The translations under genes were made by a program, and so were the position numbers. The notes beneath the pieces were generated by a model. It had not been told where the DNA came from. It saw only the letters and a list, made by a program, of their open reading frames with translations, and ran no database searches. From assembly GCA_964405825.1 (NCBI GenBank), contig CAYOPI010000001.1, forward strand, positions 1 through 64,000: a stretch of DNA of 64,000 nt, given 5' to 3'. This DNA is from JBHJGM01 sp964405825 (GTDB lineage: Bacteria; Verrucomicrobiota; Verrucomicrobiia; Opitutales; JBHJGM01). Position 1 is the stretch's first letter. The number at the start of each line of letters is the position of its first letter. Positions 15,812 through 24,809 of this stretch are shown piece after piece.

Positions 15812-17226
15812 AGGGCCTGTCTCCGTTTCACATCCATGTAGCGGTTGATCACCTCGGGGCAGAGCTGGGCGGCGTCGACGAGGCCGAAGGAGGCGCCCTG
15901 TCGCTGGAGCTTGCGCTGGGTCTGCATCAGCGTGTGCCAGTGGTAGTGGCCGGCCAGACGACGGTACAGCTCGGGCACGTCGCTGACCTCGCTGCCGTCA
16001 AAGAGCGGCTGGAAGCCGAGGGGGCGCAGCATAATCACACTCACCAGGTGGCGGCGGCTGATCAGGCGCACGTTGCTGCAGAACTGCTCGGCAACGACGG
16101 GGTCGCGCAGGTCGGTGAGAAAGAAAATGAGCGCACGGCGGCGCAGGCGCTGGCGGATGAAGGTGAAGAGGGTGTCGAAGCGGGGGGCGACGGGGTTGGC
16201 CTGCAGGTCGAAACTGGCGCGGAGGATGGCCTGCTGGGCATCGGCGCCGGGGCGCGCGCGCATGTACCGCTCGACCTTCTCGTTGAAGGCGATGAAGCCA
16301 ACGCCATCACCCTGGCGTCCGGCCACCAGGCTCATGACGAGGGTGGCCACGATGAAGCGCTCGAGCACGGATTCGGCCAGGGGTTCGCCATCGGGGCCTG
16401 TTTCCATGCGGTCGACCGAGGGCGCGGCAGAAAGGCGTGAGGTGTCGAAGGCGATGTAGATCTCCTGGGTGCGCTCGGTGCGGTAGAGCTGGGTGACGAG
16501 CTTGTTGCGGTGGGCGCTGGCCTTCCAGTTGATGTCGTGGAAGCTGTCGCCGGTCTGGTAGTCGCGCATCTCCTCGAATTCGCGACCGGTGCCGAGCAGG
16601 CGCTGGCTGTGCTGGCCCGCGCGGCTGCGGTGCAGGAAGAAGTCGGAGAGGACGCGGCGCTCGCGCTTGAGGTTGGGAAAGACGCGGACGGTCGACTGGC
16701 GCGGGTGATAGGCAGTCAACTGCCAGAGGCGCGCGGGCGTGGGCAGGCGCACGTAAACGCCTTCGAGGGTGTATTCGCCGCGGCGGGACGGCTGAGCCAG
16801 AAACGGGACGCGCTTCCACTGGCCGGCCTTGAGGGCGGAGGTCACGGTGACGCTGTCGGCTTCCAGGCCGAGTTCACGCGGGGCGGCCAGGCCGACCTCC
16901 AGGTTTACGTCCAGGGCGCGGTCGCTGATGAGGTGGACGGGCAGCTCCTGACGGCGGCTGCGGTTGAGGCGGTTCATCTCCAGCAGGGAAGCGTCGAGGT
17001 GGTTGAGGCGTCGACCGCCCAGGGCCCAGTCGGCGGCGGCCAGTACAACGAGCAGCGCGTAAAGGGCGAGCGGCCCGAGCAGGCCGGCCGAAGTGCGTCC
17101 CAGCCAGAGCGACAGGGGTGTGAGCAGCGTGGCCAAAGCGATCAGGTACCAGGACGGACGCGGCCAGCGTACGCGGAAGCGGCCAAACTCGGCCTTGGCG
17201 GTGAAGCCTCCGGGCCCTTCCTTCAT
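15808..17226 (-). CDS. DUF58 domain protein (VWA-like, MoxR partner)
   Basis: A 472-residue protein. Two N-terminal hydrophobic helices (~residues 24-65) anchor it; a beta domain follows, and then the DUF58 core, with FEEMRDYQTGDSFHDINWKA as the signature (family consensus REYxxGDxxRxIxWkaSAR). The C-terminal half is a von Willebrand A-like fold (YIAFDTSRL; LIFFLTDLRD). DUF58 proteins almost always accompany a MoxR ATPase, here overlapping by 4 bp. The likely role is as a client or adaptor of MoxR in envelope-protein maturation. Confidence 0.88.
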   Translation of the reverse strand: MKEGPGGFTAKAEFGRFRVRWPRPSWYLIALATLLTPLSLWLGRTSAGLLGPLALYALLVVLAAADWALGGRRLNHLDASLLEMNRLNRSRRQELPVHLISDRALDVNLEVGLAAPRELGLEADSVTVTSALKAGQWKRVPFLAQPSRRGEYTLEGVYVRLPTPARLWQLTAYHPRQSTVRVFPNLKRERRVLSDFFLHRSRAGQHSQRLLGTGREFEEMRDYQTGDSFHDINWKASAHRNKLVTQLYRTERTQEIYIAFDTSRLSAAPSVDRMETGPDGEPLAESVLERFIVATLVMSLVAGRQGDGVGFIAFNEKVERYMRARPGADAQQAILRASFDLQANPVAPRFDTLFTFIRQRLRRRALIFFLTDLRDPVVAEQFCSNVRLISRRHLVSVIMLRPLGFQPLFDGSEVSDVPELYRRLAGHYHWHTLMQTQRKLQRQGASFGLVDAAQLCPEVINRYMDVKRRQAL

Positions 17227-18215
17227 CGCGGCACGGGAATCTCGCGGAAAATCTGCTCAACGACCTCGGCCACGGTGAGGCCTTCGATCTCGTACTCGGG
17301 CTGGAGCAGCAGACGGTGTTCGAGGACGGGCGTGGCGAGGGCCTGGATGTCGTCGGGGATGACAAAGTCGCGGCCCTGGAGCGCGGCGCGGGCGCGGGAG
17401 GAGGCGATGAGGGCCTGAGTGGCGCGGGGTCCGGCACCGACCAGGAGGCTGTCGTGAGCGCGGGTCTGGCGGACGGCCTTGACGGCGTAGTCGACCAGCT
17501 CGGAGCGCATGGAGACGGTGGCGACCTGATCCCGAAGGCGCGCGAGGTCGCTCTTCTGGACAATCCGCTGGACCTGACCGCTCTGCAGGCGGGCCTCCGG
17601 GCTGTCGCCGCCAAGGATGGAATGGGCCAGGGCCAGCTCGGTCTCGGCGTCGGGGTAACCCATCTGGATTTTCAGGAGGAAGCGGTCCTTCTGGGCTTCG
17701 GGCAGCGGAAAGGTACCTTCGTACTCGATGGGATTCTGGGTGGCGAAGACGGTGAAGTCATCGTCGAGCGGGAGCAGATCGTTGTCGATGGTGACGTGGC
17801 GTTCCTGCATGGCCTGGAGGAGGGCGGCCTGGGTTTTGGCGGGGGCGCGGTTGATTTCGTCGGCCAGGAGGAAGGTGGTGAAGACCGGACCCTTCATCAG
17901 CTCGAAGGCCTGGGTCTTCATGTTGAAGATGTTGGTGCCGGTCACGTCGGAGGGCATCAGGTCGGGGGTGAACTGGATGCGGCCTTCGGGGCAGTCGAGG
18001 ACCTTGCCGAGGGTGCGAACGAGGAGCGTCTTGGCCACGCCGGGCACCCCCTCGATCAGCGCATGACCGCGCGTGAGCAGGGTGATGAGGGCGGCTTCGA
18101 TGACGTCGTCCTGGCCGAGGATGACCTTGCCGATCTCGGCGCGGATGCGCTGGAGCATCTCCAGCAGATCGTTGGCGGCGGCGGGCGCGGGTTCGGTGGG
18201 GGGTGATTCACTCAT
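17223..18215 (-). CDS. MoxR family AAA+ ATPase
   Basis: A 330-residue AAA+ ATPase. Walker A is GVPGVAKT (residues 56-63), Walker B is FLLADEINRAP, sensor 1 is VFATQNPIEYEGTFPLPEAQ, and the conserved DRFLLKI follows. The C-terminal lid has IASSRARAALQGRDFVIPDD. MoxR proteins act as chaperone-like ATPases that mature or assemble metal-containing or envelope complexes together with VWA/DUF58 partners. It overlaps DUF4350 by 8 bp and DUF58 by 4 bp. Confidence 0.93.
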   Translation of the reverse strand: MSESPPTEPAPAAANDLLEMLQRIRAEIGKVILGQDDVIEAALITLLTRGHALIEGVPGVAKTLLVRTLGKVLDCPEGRIQFTPDLMPSDVTGTNIFNMKTQAFELMKGPVFTTFLLADEINRAPAKTQAALLQAMQERHVTIDNDLLPLDDDFTVFATQNPIEYEGTFPLPEAQKDRFLLKIQMGYPDAETELALAHSILGGDSPEARLQSGQVQRIVQKSDLARLRDQVATVSMRSELVDYAVKAVRQTRAHDSLLVGAGPRATQALIASSRARAALQGRDFVIPDDIQALATPVLEHRLLLQPEYEIEGLTVAEVVEQIFREIPVPR

Positions 18216-19377
18216 TGATGATCCGGTCCATCTGGTGGTAGCGCTCGAGGATGGAGGCGCGAGCCTCTTTTGGGCTCAGGTCAATGCGCATGGCATCGTT
18301 GACGGCTTCCTGCGCGTCGGGTCGCAGCGGTGCCTGGCGGCGGTTGCGGGTTTCGTTCCAGGCATTCCAGCAGGCCGGCAGCAGTTCGAGCAGGGGCGTG
18401 CTCCGGCGCAGGAGGGAGGCGAGGCTGGAGACGCGTTCGGCACCGGCGACGCCGGCGGTGTCGCGGAGCGAGCGCATCGGCCGCGGGGGCAGGAAAGGCA
18501 CGGCGTAGCGCACGGCGATGAGCAGGCAGACGATGACAAAGGCGAGGACCAGACCCTCGAGCCGGTAGCGGCTGAGCAGCTCGATGATGACGGTGCGGTC
18601 GGTCAGGCCGTGGTGGTTTTCGTCGAAGAGGATGACCTCGCGCCCGCCGAGGATCCAGGAGATCAAGGCGGGCGAGCGGTCGCGCATGAGGGCGAGGTTG
18701 CTGAAGGCGTAGTCGCCGGCGAAGACGACGATCTCGCCGTTGCCGTAGTCCCGCCGGGCTGCCACGCAGGACTCGCCCTGGTCGTAGAGGCGGGTCCAGT
18801 CTTCGTCGGGGAGCAGGAGCGCGTTGCGGCCCCGGAAGGGGATGGACTCGGGCAGGCCGGGATCGTCGTTCACGCGCCTGGCCCGCGGTTCACGGCTGTC
18901 GGCCGGCAGGATGCCCGCGTCGCTTACGCCGAGGCGCTCGAGCAGAAACTCCGAAGGCAGGAAGCGCAGTTCCTCTTCGGAGAGGTCGTCAAAGTCGGGG
19001 ATAACGGGTCGCACCCAGCCACGATCCGGGAGGGCCACCACGAGCCGCCCGCCGGCGTTTACGAACTCCAGGAGGGCCTCCAACTGCGCCTGAGAATTGG
19101 CCGGGCCGGCAAGCCGGGGCCGGTAGCCCAGCATCAAAACGGTGCCTTCGGGCGGCAAAGGATAGAGGTCCCACTGGCGGAAGTTCTGGCGCACCTGCAG
19201 ACCGGGAACACCGCGCAGGCTTTCGAAAAGGACGCGGCCACCGAGAGGATCGCTGCGCAGGGTCGACAGCTGCGGGTAGACGCTGCCGAGGTCAAAGCGC
19301 AGGTCCATGAAGCGCCACAGGCCCACGCCAAGGAGGATCAGCAGCACGGCAAAGAGAAGCTTGGGCAGGTGCTTCAT
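18208..19377 (-). CDS. DUF4350 domain membrane protein
   Basis: A 389-residue protein. An N-terminal membrane helix (LLFAVLLILLGVGLW) is followed by a periplasmic or extracellular alpha/beta domain (VLMLGYRPRLAG; LLEFVNAGGRLVVALP, typical DUF4350 strands) and a second helix near residues 270-295, then a cytoplasmic tail. The fold resembles the glutamine-amidotransferase-like domain but no catalytic triad is evident. DUF4350 is a standard member of MoxR-DUF58-DUF4129 operons. It overlaps the next upstream gene by 4 bp. Confidence 0.82.
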   Translation of the reverse strand: MKHLPKLLFAVLLILLGVGLWRFMDLRFDLGSVYPQLSTLRSDPLGGRVLFESLRGVPGLQVRQNFRQWDLYPLPPEGTVLMLGYRPRLAGPANSQAQLEALLEFVNAGGRLVVALPDRGWVRPVIPDFDDLSEEELRFLPSEFLLERLGVSDAGILPADSREPRARRVNDDPGLPESIPFRGRNALLLPDEDWTRLYDQGESCVAARRDYGNGEIVVFAGDYAFSNLALMRDRSPALISWILGGREVILFDENHHGLTDRTVIIELLSRYRLEGLVLAFVIVCLLIAVRYAVPFLPPRPMRSLRDTAGVAGAERVSSLASLLRRSTPLLELLPACWNAWNETRNRRQAPLRPDAQEAVNDAMRIDLSPKEARASILERYHQMDRIINE

Positions 19378-21053
19378 GCGGCGGGCACTCCCAGTTGGGC
19401 GTCGACGCGCTCGACCTCGCCCCGCAGCTTGAGGAAGAGGTCGCGGTCGGCTGTTTCAAAGCCGTACCAGACGCGCTCGTAGTCGAGGCTGTTGGCCTGA
19501 AAGCTCGGGCGGATCCCCGGGTCGATGCCGGGGCGCGAGGCCAGTTCACGGCGGTAATCGTGGTTGGTCTTGTGGATGGCCAGGCGAATCAGGCGCGCCT
19601 CGGCGAGGATCGAGAGGTGCCCGAGAAAGACAGCGCGGACGGCCCGGCGAAAGTCCCCGCGGGCGGCGAAGTCATCGGCCAGGACGAGCCATTCGTTGCG
19701 GCTGCGCTCGTCGGCGGAAGCGCTCTCGATTTCGATGTCGGTCATGCGGCTGGCGGAGGCTCCGCCGAGGTCCTCGTCGTCGGCGTCGGGCCGTCTGGCT
19801 TTCACCAGCGAGCGGACGATGAGCAGGACCGTCACCACAAGGAAGAGGATCAGCAAGAACAGCAGGAGGTTATTGACGAGCGTGTTGGAGCCGGAGGGAC
19901 CGGAATCCCGGACGGACTCGCGGCGTTCATCGGAGTTGAAGAGGTTCTCGAGCCAGTCGCCGAAGGCCTCCTGGATGCCCTCGATCCAGTTGAAGAAATC
20001 CGTCACCCAGCCTGCAGGCTCCTCCTGTTCCTCGTCCGGGCGCGGCAATCGCCAGGCGAAGCGGGGCTCGCGCAGGGTGGTTTCGATGGCCGTGTCGATC
20101 GCCTCGGGGGACGGTCCGGCGTCCATCGAAGGGCGGGCGGGATCCGTGGGCTCCCGGGCACCCAGGGAAGCCGGCAAGAGGCAGGCGAGGAGGACCAGCA
20201 GGGTCACCACTTTGGTGGAAGACCGCAGTGCGTTGAGGGAGACCAGGACGTCTTCGCCGGTCTTGCGCGCCTCGCCGTAGAAGCACCGCAGCACGTAAAA
20301 AGCCTTCAGCAGCGGGTCGACGGTCAGGTACGTCAGCGCAAGGGCAACCAGAAAGGTTGTGACGCTGGCCTGGGTCATCCCGGCCGAACGGGTGAAGACG
20401 CTGTCGATGCCAAAGAACCACTTCAGCAGGAAGGGCCCGAAGGTCAGGAAGGTCAGCCAGTTGATCCAGATGACGAAGGCAAACAACAGGAAGGCCGCCA
20501 GACACAGGTGCTGGTTCTTCAGCCAGAGGCTGCCCTGGTGCCAGGCGCGCTGGGTCAGGGTGGGCGCGTCGGGGCGGTCCAACTCCGGCAGCACGCGCAG
20601 GCTCTGGTAAAAGCCCAGCATTGAGACGAAGGGGATCGTCAAGACAGCGGCGATCGGCAGGACCCAGACAGCGGTGCATTGCCAGCCGATCTGCAGGCGC
20701 AGCCAGCGAACCCACTCCTTGAAACGGCGGCGCGGGGGTGGGCGGCCGGTGCGGATCTCCAGCAGCTTCTCGGCAAAGCGTCCCTGCCAGGCGCACATCC
20801 ACAAAAACAGCAGAGCCAGCCCAAGGGCGTAAGGCGAGGCGACGCGCAGGGCGTAGGCGTTTTGCAGCATGTCGCCAAAGAAGTACATCAGCCCGAGGAC
20901 AAACGGCACGGTCCCGATAAGGTACAGGCTGAGGACGGCCAACGGCGCGGCGCGCAGCAGGTAGAAGCACTCGGCCAGCAGCGTGAAGACCTCCGGACCG
21001 CGCTGACGCTCGGACCGGCCGTGAGACCTCGAGGCTGCGGAGGAGCGGCTCAC
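19374..21053 (-). CDS. DUF4129-type multispanning membrane protein of the MoxR operon
   Basis: A predicted 559-residue protein. I chose GTG 21053 because it overlaps the upstream stop as GTGA; the open frame extends to 21128 but that would overlap by 79 bp and adds an unlikely Arg/Pro-rich leader. There are about six hydrophobic helices in the first 300 residues, an acidic loop (~325-400), a further helix (LLLFLLILFLVVTVLLIV), and a cytoplasmic C-terminal region whose AARGDFRRAVRAVFLGHLSIL and YERVWYGFETADRDLF fit DUF4129. It probably forms the membrane core that the MoxR/DUF58 pair services. Confidence 0.75.
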   Translation of the reverse strand: MSRSSAASRSHGRSERQRGPEVFTLLAECFYLLRAAPLAVLSLYLIGTVPFVLGLMYFFGDMLQNAYALRVASPYALGLALLFLWMCAWQGRFAEKLLEIRTGRPPPRRRFKEWVRWLRLQIGWQCTAVWVLPIAAVLTIPFVSMLGFYQSLRVLPELDRPDAPTLTQRAWHQGSLWLKNQHLCLAAFLLFAFVIWINWLTFLTFGPFLLKWFFGIDSVFTRSAGMTQASVTTFLVALALTYLTVDPLLKAFYVLRCFYGEARKTGEDVLVSLNALRSSTKVVTLLVLLACLLPASLGAREPTDPARPSMDAGPSPEAIDTAIETTLREPRFAWRLPRPDEEQEEPAGWVTDFFNWIEGIQEAFGDWLENLFNSDERRESVRDSGPSGSNTLVNNLLLFLLILFLVVTVLLIVRSLVKARRPDADDEDLGGASASRMTDIEIESASADERSRNEWLVLADDFAARGDFRRAVRAVFLGHLSILAEARLIRLAIHKTNHDYRRELASRPGIDPGIRPSFQANSLDYERVWYGFETADRDLFLKLRGEVERVDAQLGVPAA

Positions 21054-21361
21054 AGATCCAGAAACCAGTCGGGCACCTGGTCGGGGATGCGGGCCAGCAG
21101 GCGTCCCAAACCGTAGAACCACAGCCACAGGGCCGCCAGGCTGAGCAACGCCAGGACCCAGCCAGTGAGCGGCGACAGCCAGGCAGTGCCCTCACGCGCA
21201 GCCTCACCGGTTTCCAGGCTCAGACAATCGGCACAAAGCAGACGCCCATTGTAGTCCGAGACGCACTCGCGGCAGAAGTAGCGTTCGCAGGACGGGCAAC
21301 GTGCGACCGCCTCACGATCGGGATGCTGGAAACAGCGCTGGGTGCGGACAAGCTGGGTCAC
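21050..21361 (-). CDS. Small B-box-like zinc-finger membrane protein
   Basis: A 103-residue protein. The first 45 residues hold a zinc-binding pattern, CFQHPDREAVARCPSC followed by CRECV and CADCL, like a B-box/zinc-ribbon. A single membrane helix (WVLALLSLAALWLWFYGL) follows, and the short C-terminus ends the protein. It overlaps neighbours at both ends (ATGA upstream, GTGA downstream), which fixes it inside the operon. It resembles the N-terminal part of the 204-residue protein at 21924, suggesting duplication within the operon. Confidence 0.78.
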   Translation of the reverse strand: MTQLVRTQRCFQHPDREAVARCPSCERYFCRECVSDYNGRLLCADCLSLETGEAAREGTAWLSPLTGWVLALLSLAALWLWFYGLGRLLARIPDQVPDWFLDL

Positions 21362-21921
21362 GGTGCGGCGCCTCCTTCAGCGGGTTGGGGCGGAACGGGT
21401 GCGGTTGCGCCTTCGGGGGCCGGTGAAACGGAAGCCGGTGCGGTCACGGTGCTTTCCGGCTGGGCAGGCCCGCCCTGGTGTTCGAGGATCCGCGCCTCGA
21501 TGCGGTTCAGGAGCTCGCGCGCACGGGAGTGCTTGGGCACGGCATCGCTGCGGACCTGCTGGATGCGCGTGTGAATCATCATCTCGCTGCTGGGGTAGCG
21601 CAGGGCAGCGATCGTGGCGGCCCACAGCCCCAGCGGCAGGATCAGCCCGCCAAAGATCTTCCAGCCAAAGTCACCCGAGATCAGCATCAGAAGCGCGGCC
21701 ACGCACAGGGCAATCCCGACGACGAGGCTGCCGCCGGCCGAGCGTGTTCGCACCAGAGTGATGCAAACGATGTCCTTGAAGTAGAGGCGCTTGTAGGACT
21801 CGTTGATGCGTCCGCTGGCGAGCAGAAGATGATCGGGTGCCAGGTACATTCGCTGCCGGCCCACCGCAAACCGAGGCGACAGGCGCTCATAGTCGGGCGT
21901 TGGGGGTTCGGCTTGGGTCAT
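21358..21921 (-). CDS. Membrane protein with PH-like segment, unknown function
   Basis: A 187-residue protein starting at ATG 21921 (MTQAEPPTPDYERLS); the upstream extension of the frame lies inside the neighbouring gene and is spurious. The first half contains RQRMYLAPDHLLLASGRINE and ESYKRLYFKDIVCITLV, resembling a bacterial PH-like or hypothetical-membrane family in which a strand pair precedes two helices (~65-110). The C-terminal ~40 residues are Pro/Ala-rich. I cannot name a family; location ties it to the zinc-finger genes on both sides. Confidence 0.65.
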   Translation of the reverse strand: MTQAEPPTPDYERLSPRFAVGRQRMYLAPDHLLLASGRINESYKRLYFKDIVCITLVRTRSAGGSLVVGIALCVAALLMLISGDFGWKIFGGLILPLGLWAATIAALRYPSSEMMIHTRIQQVRSDAVPKHSRARELLNRIEARILEHQGGPAQPESTVTAPASVSPAPEGATAPVPPQPAEGGAAP

Positions 21922-21923
21922 CG

Positions 21924-22538
21924 TCAGACGGCGAGAAAGAGACTGCCGAACAGGAGCACCCAGCCAAAGATCTGCAGAAGAGCCAGGACGAGCGCGATGA
22001 TGGCCCGTGTGCGCGAACGTGGCAGCAGCCCAGGGGTGGGCCCGCGCAGTGAACGGATCGCCAGGAAGAGCGCCGCCGGAGCCGTGATGAAGGTGATGTA
22101 CAGGCCCACGAGGCTCAACGGGGTAAATAAGGCCAAAGCGAACGCGACCGAGTCCTTGTGCGTGACGTGGCTGACCAGGCGCTTGTCCCCACCGTCGCGG
22201 AGGGCGTGCAGGCAGGACAGGCAGTAGGTGTCGCCCTGCCAGTCGCAGGCGCAGTGCCCGCACAAGAAGCGACCGCAGCTCACGCAGACGGCCACGGCCC
22301 GCTTGTCGGGGTGGTAGAAGCAACTGGCCTCGCCGGCGTCGACCACAGCGGTGGCGCGGGAGGCCTCGGGGGCACGGTGATAGGCTGGAAAGATGCGTAC
22401 CTCAACACGTTCCTTACAGCGGTCGCAGCGTTCGTCGCCGCTTTGCTGTGGAACGGGCCAAAGGGCGATCTTGCACTTCGGACAATGCGGACGCTCGGAA
22501 ACACTTCGGGCGCGGAGCCGTTCGGCGACGTTGGTCAT
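21924..22538 (-). CDS. Zinc-ribbon and B-box-like membrane protein
   Basis: A 204-residue protein. An N-terminal zinc ribbon (CPKCKIALWPV, then CDRCKE) is followed by a B-box-like block (CFYHPDKRAVAVCVSC, CGHCACD, CLSCL) and by two or three C-terminal hydrophobic helices (ALALFTPLSLVGLYITFI; IIALVLALLQIFGWVLLFG). The cysteine spacing of the second block matches the small protein at 21050. It overlaps the GYF-RDD gene by 4 bp. Confidence 0.75.
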   Translation of the reverse strand: MTNVAERLRARSVSERPHCPKCKIALWPVPQQSGDERCDRCKERVEVRIFPAYHRAPEASRATAVVDAGEASCFYHPDKRAVAVCVSCGRFLCGHCACDWQGDTYCLSCLHALRDGGDKRLVSHVTHKDSVAFALALFTPLSLVGLYITFITAPAALFLAIRSLRGPTPGLLPRSRTRAIIALVLALLQIFGWVLLFGSLFLAV

Positions 22539-23314
22539 TTGTAGACGACGCGCGTGCCGGCGATGCGGTCGTGCAGCGCGCGCTTCTCCTCGTCAAAGCC
22601 GGCCATGATATAGCCGATCAGCAAAGTGATGGTGCTGAGAATCGTCGAGAGGTATCGCCCGAAGGCCCGCGCGTAGGAAACGTCCCCGCCGTCCTCGGTG
22701 ATGACGCGAAGGCCGACCACCATCTTACCCAGGGTCGCCTGCGTCCTGGGATTGCCGTGCATGAGCGTGTAGTAGAGAACCCCCATGACCGTGCCGAGGG
22801 CATCGACGAGGCCGAAGGGCTGGTCCGTCGCGAGGGGGTCGTAGTCTGTTCCAAAGGCCAACAGGAAGCCGATACCGAACTGCACCACCATCAGCAGGAT
22901 GGAATCAATGAACAACGCGACGAAGCGGATCCAGAAGCCGGCGAAATTGAAGGTACCCAGGCTGGCTTCCTTGCCCTCGAGCAGGGTCTGCAGGTGGGTC
23001 TCCTTGCAGCTGGGGCAGACCTGGGTGGGGCCCGAGGGGATGAGGTCGGTCCCAGGCACCTGGAGGCCGCAGGTGGGACAGGGCACGAGGGCCTGGCCGG
23101 GAGTTGCCTGCGCCGCCGCCGCCACCGGGGGCGCACCCACGGGCGCGGGCTGAGCCTGCCCGACGGCCTGGTTGTAAGGCAACCACTCGGGCATACCCTC
23201 CTGCCAGACAAGGGTCTCGGCGTTGATTGAGCCAGCACTGACCAGGCTGTTGAACGTCTGGTCGTCGACCGGACCCTGCTGGGACCCCTGGGGGTCAACG
23301 TAAAACCACGGCAT
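22535..23314 (-). CDS. GYF-2 domain plus zinc ribbon plus RDD membrane protein
   Basis: A 259-residue three-part protein. Residues 1-50 are a GYF_2 domain (WFYVDPQGSQQGPVD, then LVWQEGMPEWLPY). An Ala/Pro linker leads to a zinc ribbon (CPTCG, CPSCKE, ~82-110), then the RDD domain (FWIRFVALFIDSILLMVV; RTQATLGKMVVGLRVITEDG). It is the first gene of the ten-gene operon, so the operon starts and ends with RDD proteins. The start at 23314 gives an intact GYF domain. Confidence 0.85.
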   Translation of the reverse strand: MPWFYVDPQGSQQGPVDDQTFNSLVSAGSINAETLVWQEGMPEWLPYNQAVGQAQPAPVGAPPVAAAAQATPGQALVPCPTCGLQVPGTDLIPSGPTQVCPSCKETHLQTLLEGKEASLGTFNFAGFWIRFVALFIDSILLMVVQFGIGFLLAFGTDYDPLATDQPFGLVDALGTVMGVLYYTLMHGNPRTQATLGKMVVGLRVITEDGGDVSYARAFGRYLSTILSTITLLIGYIMAGFDEEKRALHDRIAGTRVVYK

Positions 23315-23649
23315 AGGACACTGCGCGTTGAATGAGGGAGGGAAAAATCGCGGCGATCACTGTCGCGGTTAGAGTGGTAGCGAGCCGGGCAGAAGCGCTG
23401 CAAGCATGAATCATCGAGCGACGCCTTCAAGAAGGGCGCCATGAGCGAACTCGGTGCAGCCAGAGGCTCTCGATGCACTGCGGCGAAACTCGAGGAAAGG
23501 GTTGTGGCGACGTTCGTGTAAGAGGTCCGGGCGGGTTTATTCGCCTGTCTGCATGCCTGATGCATGGGCTCTACAGAGCACCCGAGTAGGGGCTGCCGCG
23601 GCGCTGAACAGGGCCTGAGGAGGGTCCGGCTGGACACTCTGAAAAGGGC

Positions 23650-23951
23650 TCAGTGTTCCCGGGCCACGTAGTTCTCGAAACGGGTGATGCGGCGGTTGAA
23701 AGCCGGCATGACCATACCGATAGGGACGTTACCCTGTCTGGCGGTGATCAGGTCGCGCCGTGGCGCCGGCTTCAGCGCCTTTTCTTCCGGGTTGGCCTGG
23801 CTGCACTTGGCCAACAACAGAACGACGTCGGCACCCGGCTCGATTGGCCCGACTCGCGCAGGTCGCTCCTGCGCCGCTGGCGCTTCTCGCGCTCGGACTC
23901 ACGGTTGTGCTCCTTGGCCATGCCTTTAAGCCCACGGGAATTCTCGGCAAC
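23650..23951 (-). pseudogene. Decayed 3' fragment of a DnaB-type replicative helicase gene
   Basis: Reading the minus strand from 23951 gives VAENSRGLKGMAKEHNRESE, continuing to RRSDLRESG, close to the DnaB C-terminal consensus (SRxLKxLAKELN...QLNRESE...RxSDLRESGxIEQDADVV). After a one-base loss near 23843-23846 the next frame continues IEPGADVVLLLAK, RRDLITARQGNVPIGMV and NRRITRFENYVA to a stop at 23650-23652. Two lesions are visible: the frameshift, and loss of about ten codons (the hydrophobic strand before QLNRE). A stop lies just upstream, and no helicase N-terminus is present. It lies 49 bp from a tRNA-Ser gene, a common integration target, so it may be left from a phage or integrated element; a relic of chromosomal dnaB duplication is equally possible. 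Confidence 0.75.
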
Positions 23952-24000
23952 TTATGGACAGGCTTAGAAGCAAAATCGGACGAGGCCAAAAATATCACAA

Positions 24001-24090
<90 letters not shown>

Positions 24091-24179
24091 TTGCAGTCGA
24101 AGCGAAGAGCCTAGCAGGCGGCGGCGTGCTGGCAAGCGTCAAGGCGCTGGGCGCAGAGGCGTTGGCTCCTGGGGCCGGG

Positions 24180-24737
24180 TCAGAAGTCGCGGAAGGCCAC
24201 GAGGGTGTCGCCACGAGGTTTGAGCGAGTTGCGCTGGCGATTGAGGTTCTGGCGGAAGGTAGACAGGGTGGCGGGCCCGAAGTGTTCCTGGATGGCGGTG
24301 TAGAGCTGTGAGCGCAGCTGAGTGAGGTCGCGGTCGAGGGACGGCGGCAGGTCGCGGCCAACGACCTGGCGCTCGCCCGCGAGGCGATCCAGCTCGGCCT
24401 GGATGGCCCGTGCCCTGGCCAGGAACGGCTCGATGGGTTGGGTGTTTTCGGCCATCAGGGCGCAGTACCCCACCGCTTCGACCACAGGTACGCGGTGGTA
24501 CAGGTTAAGGCGAACGCGAGCCGGCAGCCAGGCCTCGGTTTCCACGCGCACCTTTTCGTCCTGCTCGGCTTCGACGCGCTCGAGTCGCTCGGCGCGGTTT
24601 TGCACGCGCAGCGAGGTCTTGTTGGCAAACGCCTCGGGAGGGACCCAGGCGAGGGAAGTGGTCAGCAAGAGCGCGGCTGCGAACCAGCGCGTTGGACATG
24701 AGCAGGGGCCAAGTGGGATTCTCATCCCCAGAGGCAA
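24180..24737 (-). CDS. Exported helical protein of unknown function
   Basis: A protein of up to 185 residues (a start at 24725 gives MRIPLGPC). An N-terminal hydrophobic segment (RWFAAALLLTTSLAWV) followed by PPEAFA looks like a signal peptide. The rest is charged and helical (RAERLERVEAEQDEKVRVE; RARAIQAELDRLAGERQVVG), with coiled-coil character. I recognise no family. It lies between tRNA-Ser and the TPR gene with 70 bp or more on each side, so it is probably its own transcript. Confidence 0.55.
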   Translation of the reverse strand: MPLGMRIPLGPCSCPTRWFAAALLLTTSLAWVPPEAFANKTSLRVQNRAERLERVEAEQDEKVRVETEAWLPARVRLNLYHRVPVVEAVGYCALMAENTQPIEPFLARARAIQAELDRLAGERQVVGRDLPPSLDRDLTQLRSQLYTAIQEHFGPATLSTFRQNLNRQRNSLKPRGDTLVAFRDF

Positions 24738-24809
24738 GCCCCCGGGCTCCTCCTGGTCAAGCGTGGTGCGGTGGAACGGGGGCGCAGCTCTGACACATCA
24801 AGGGGTGCC

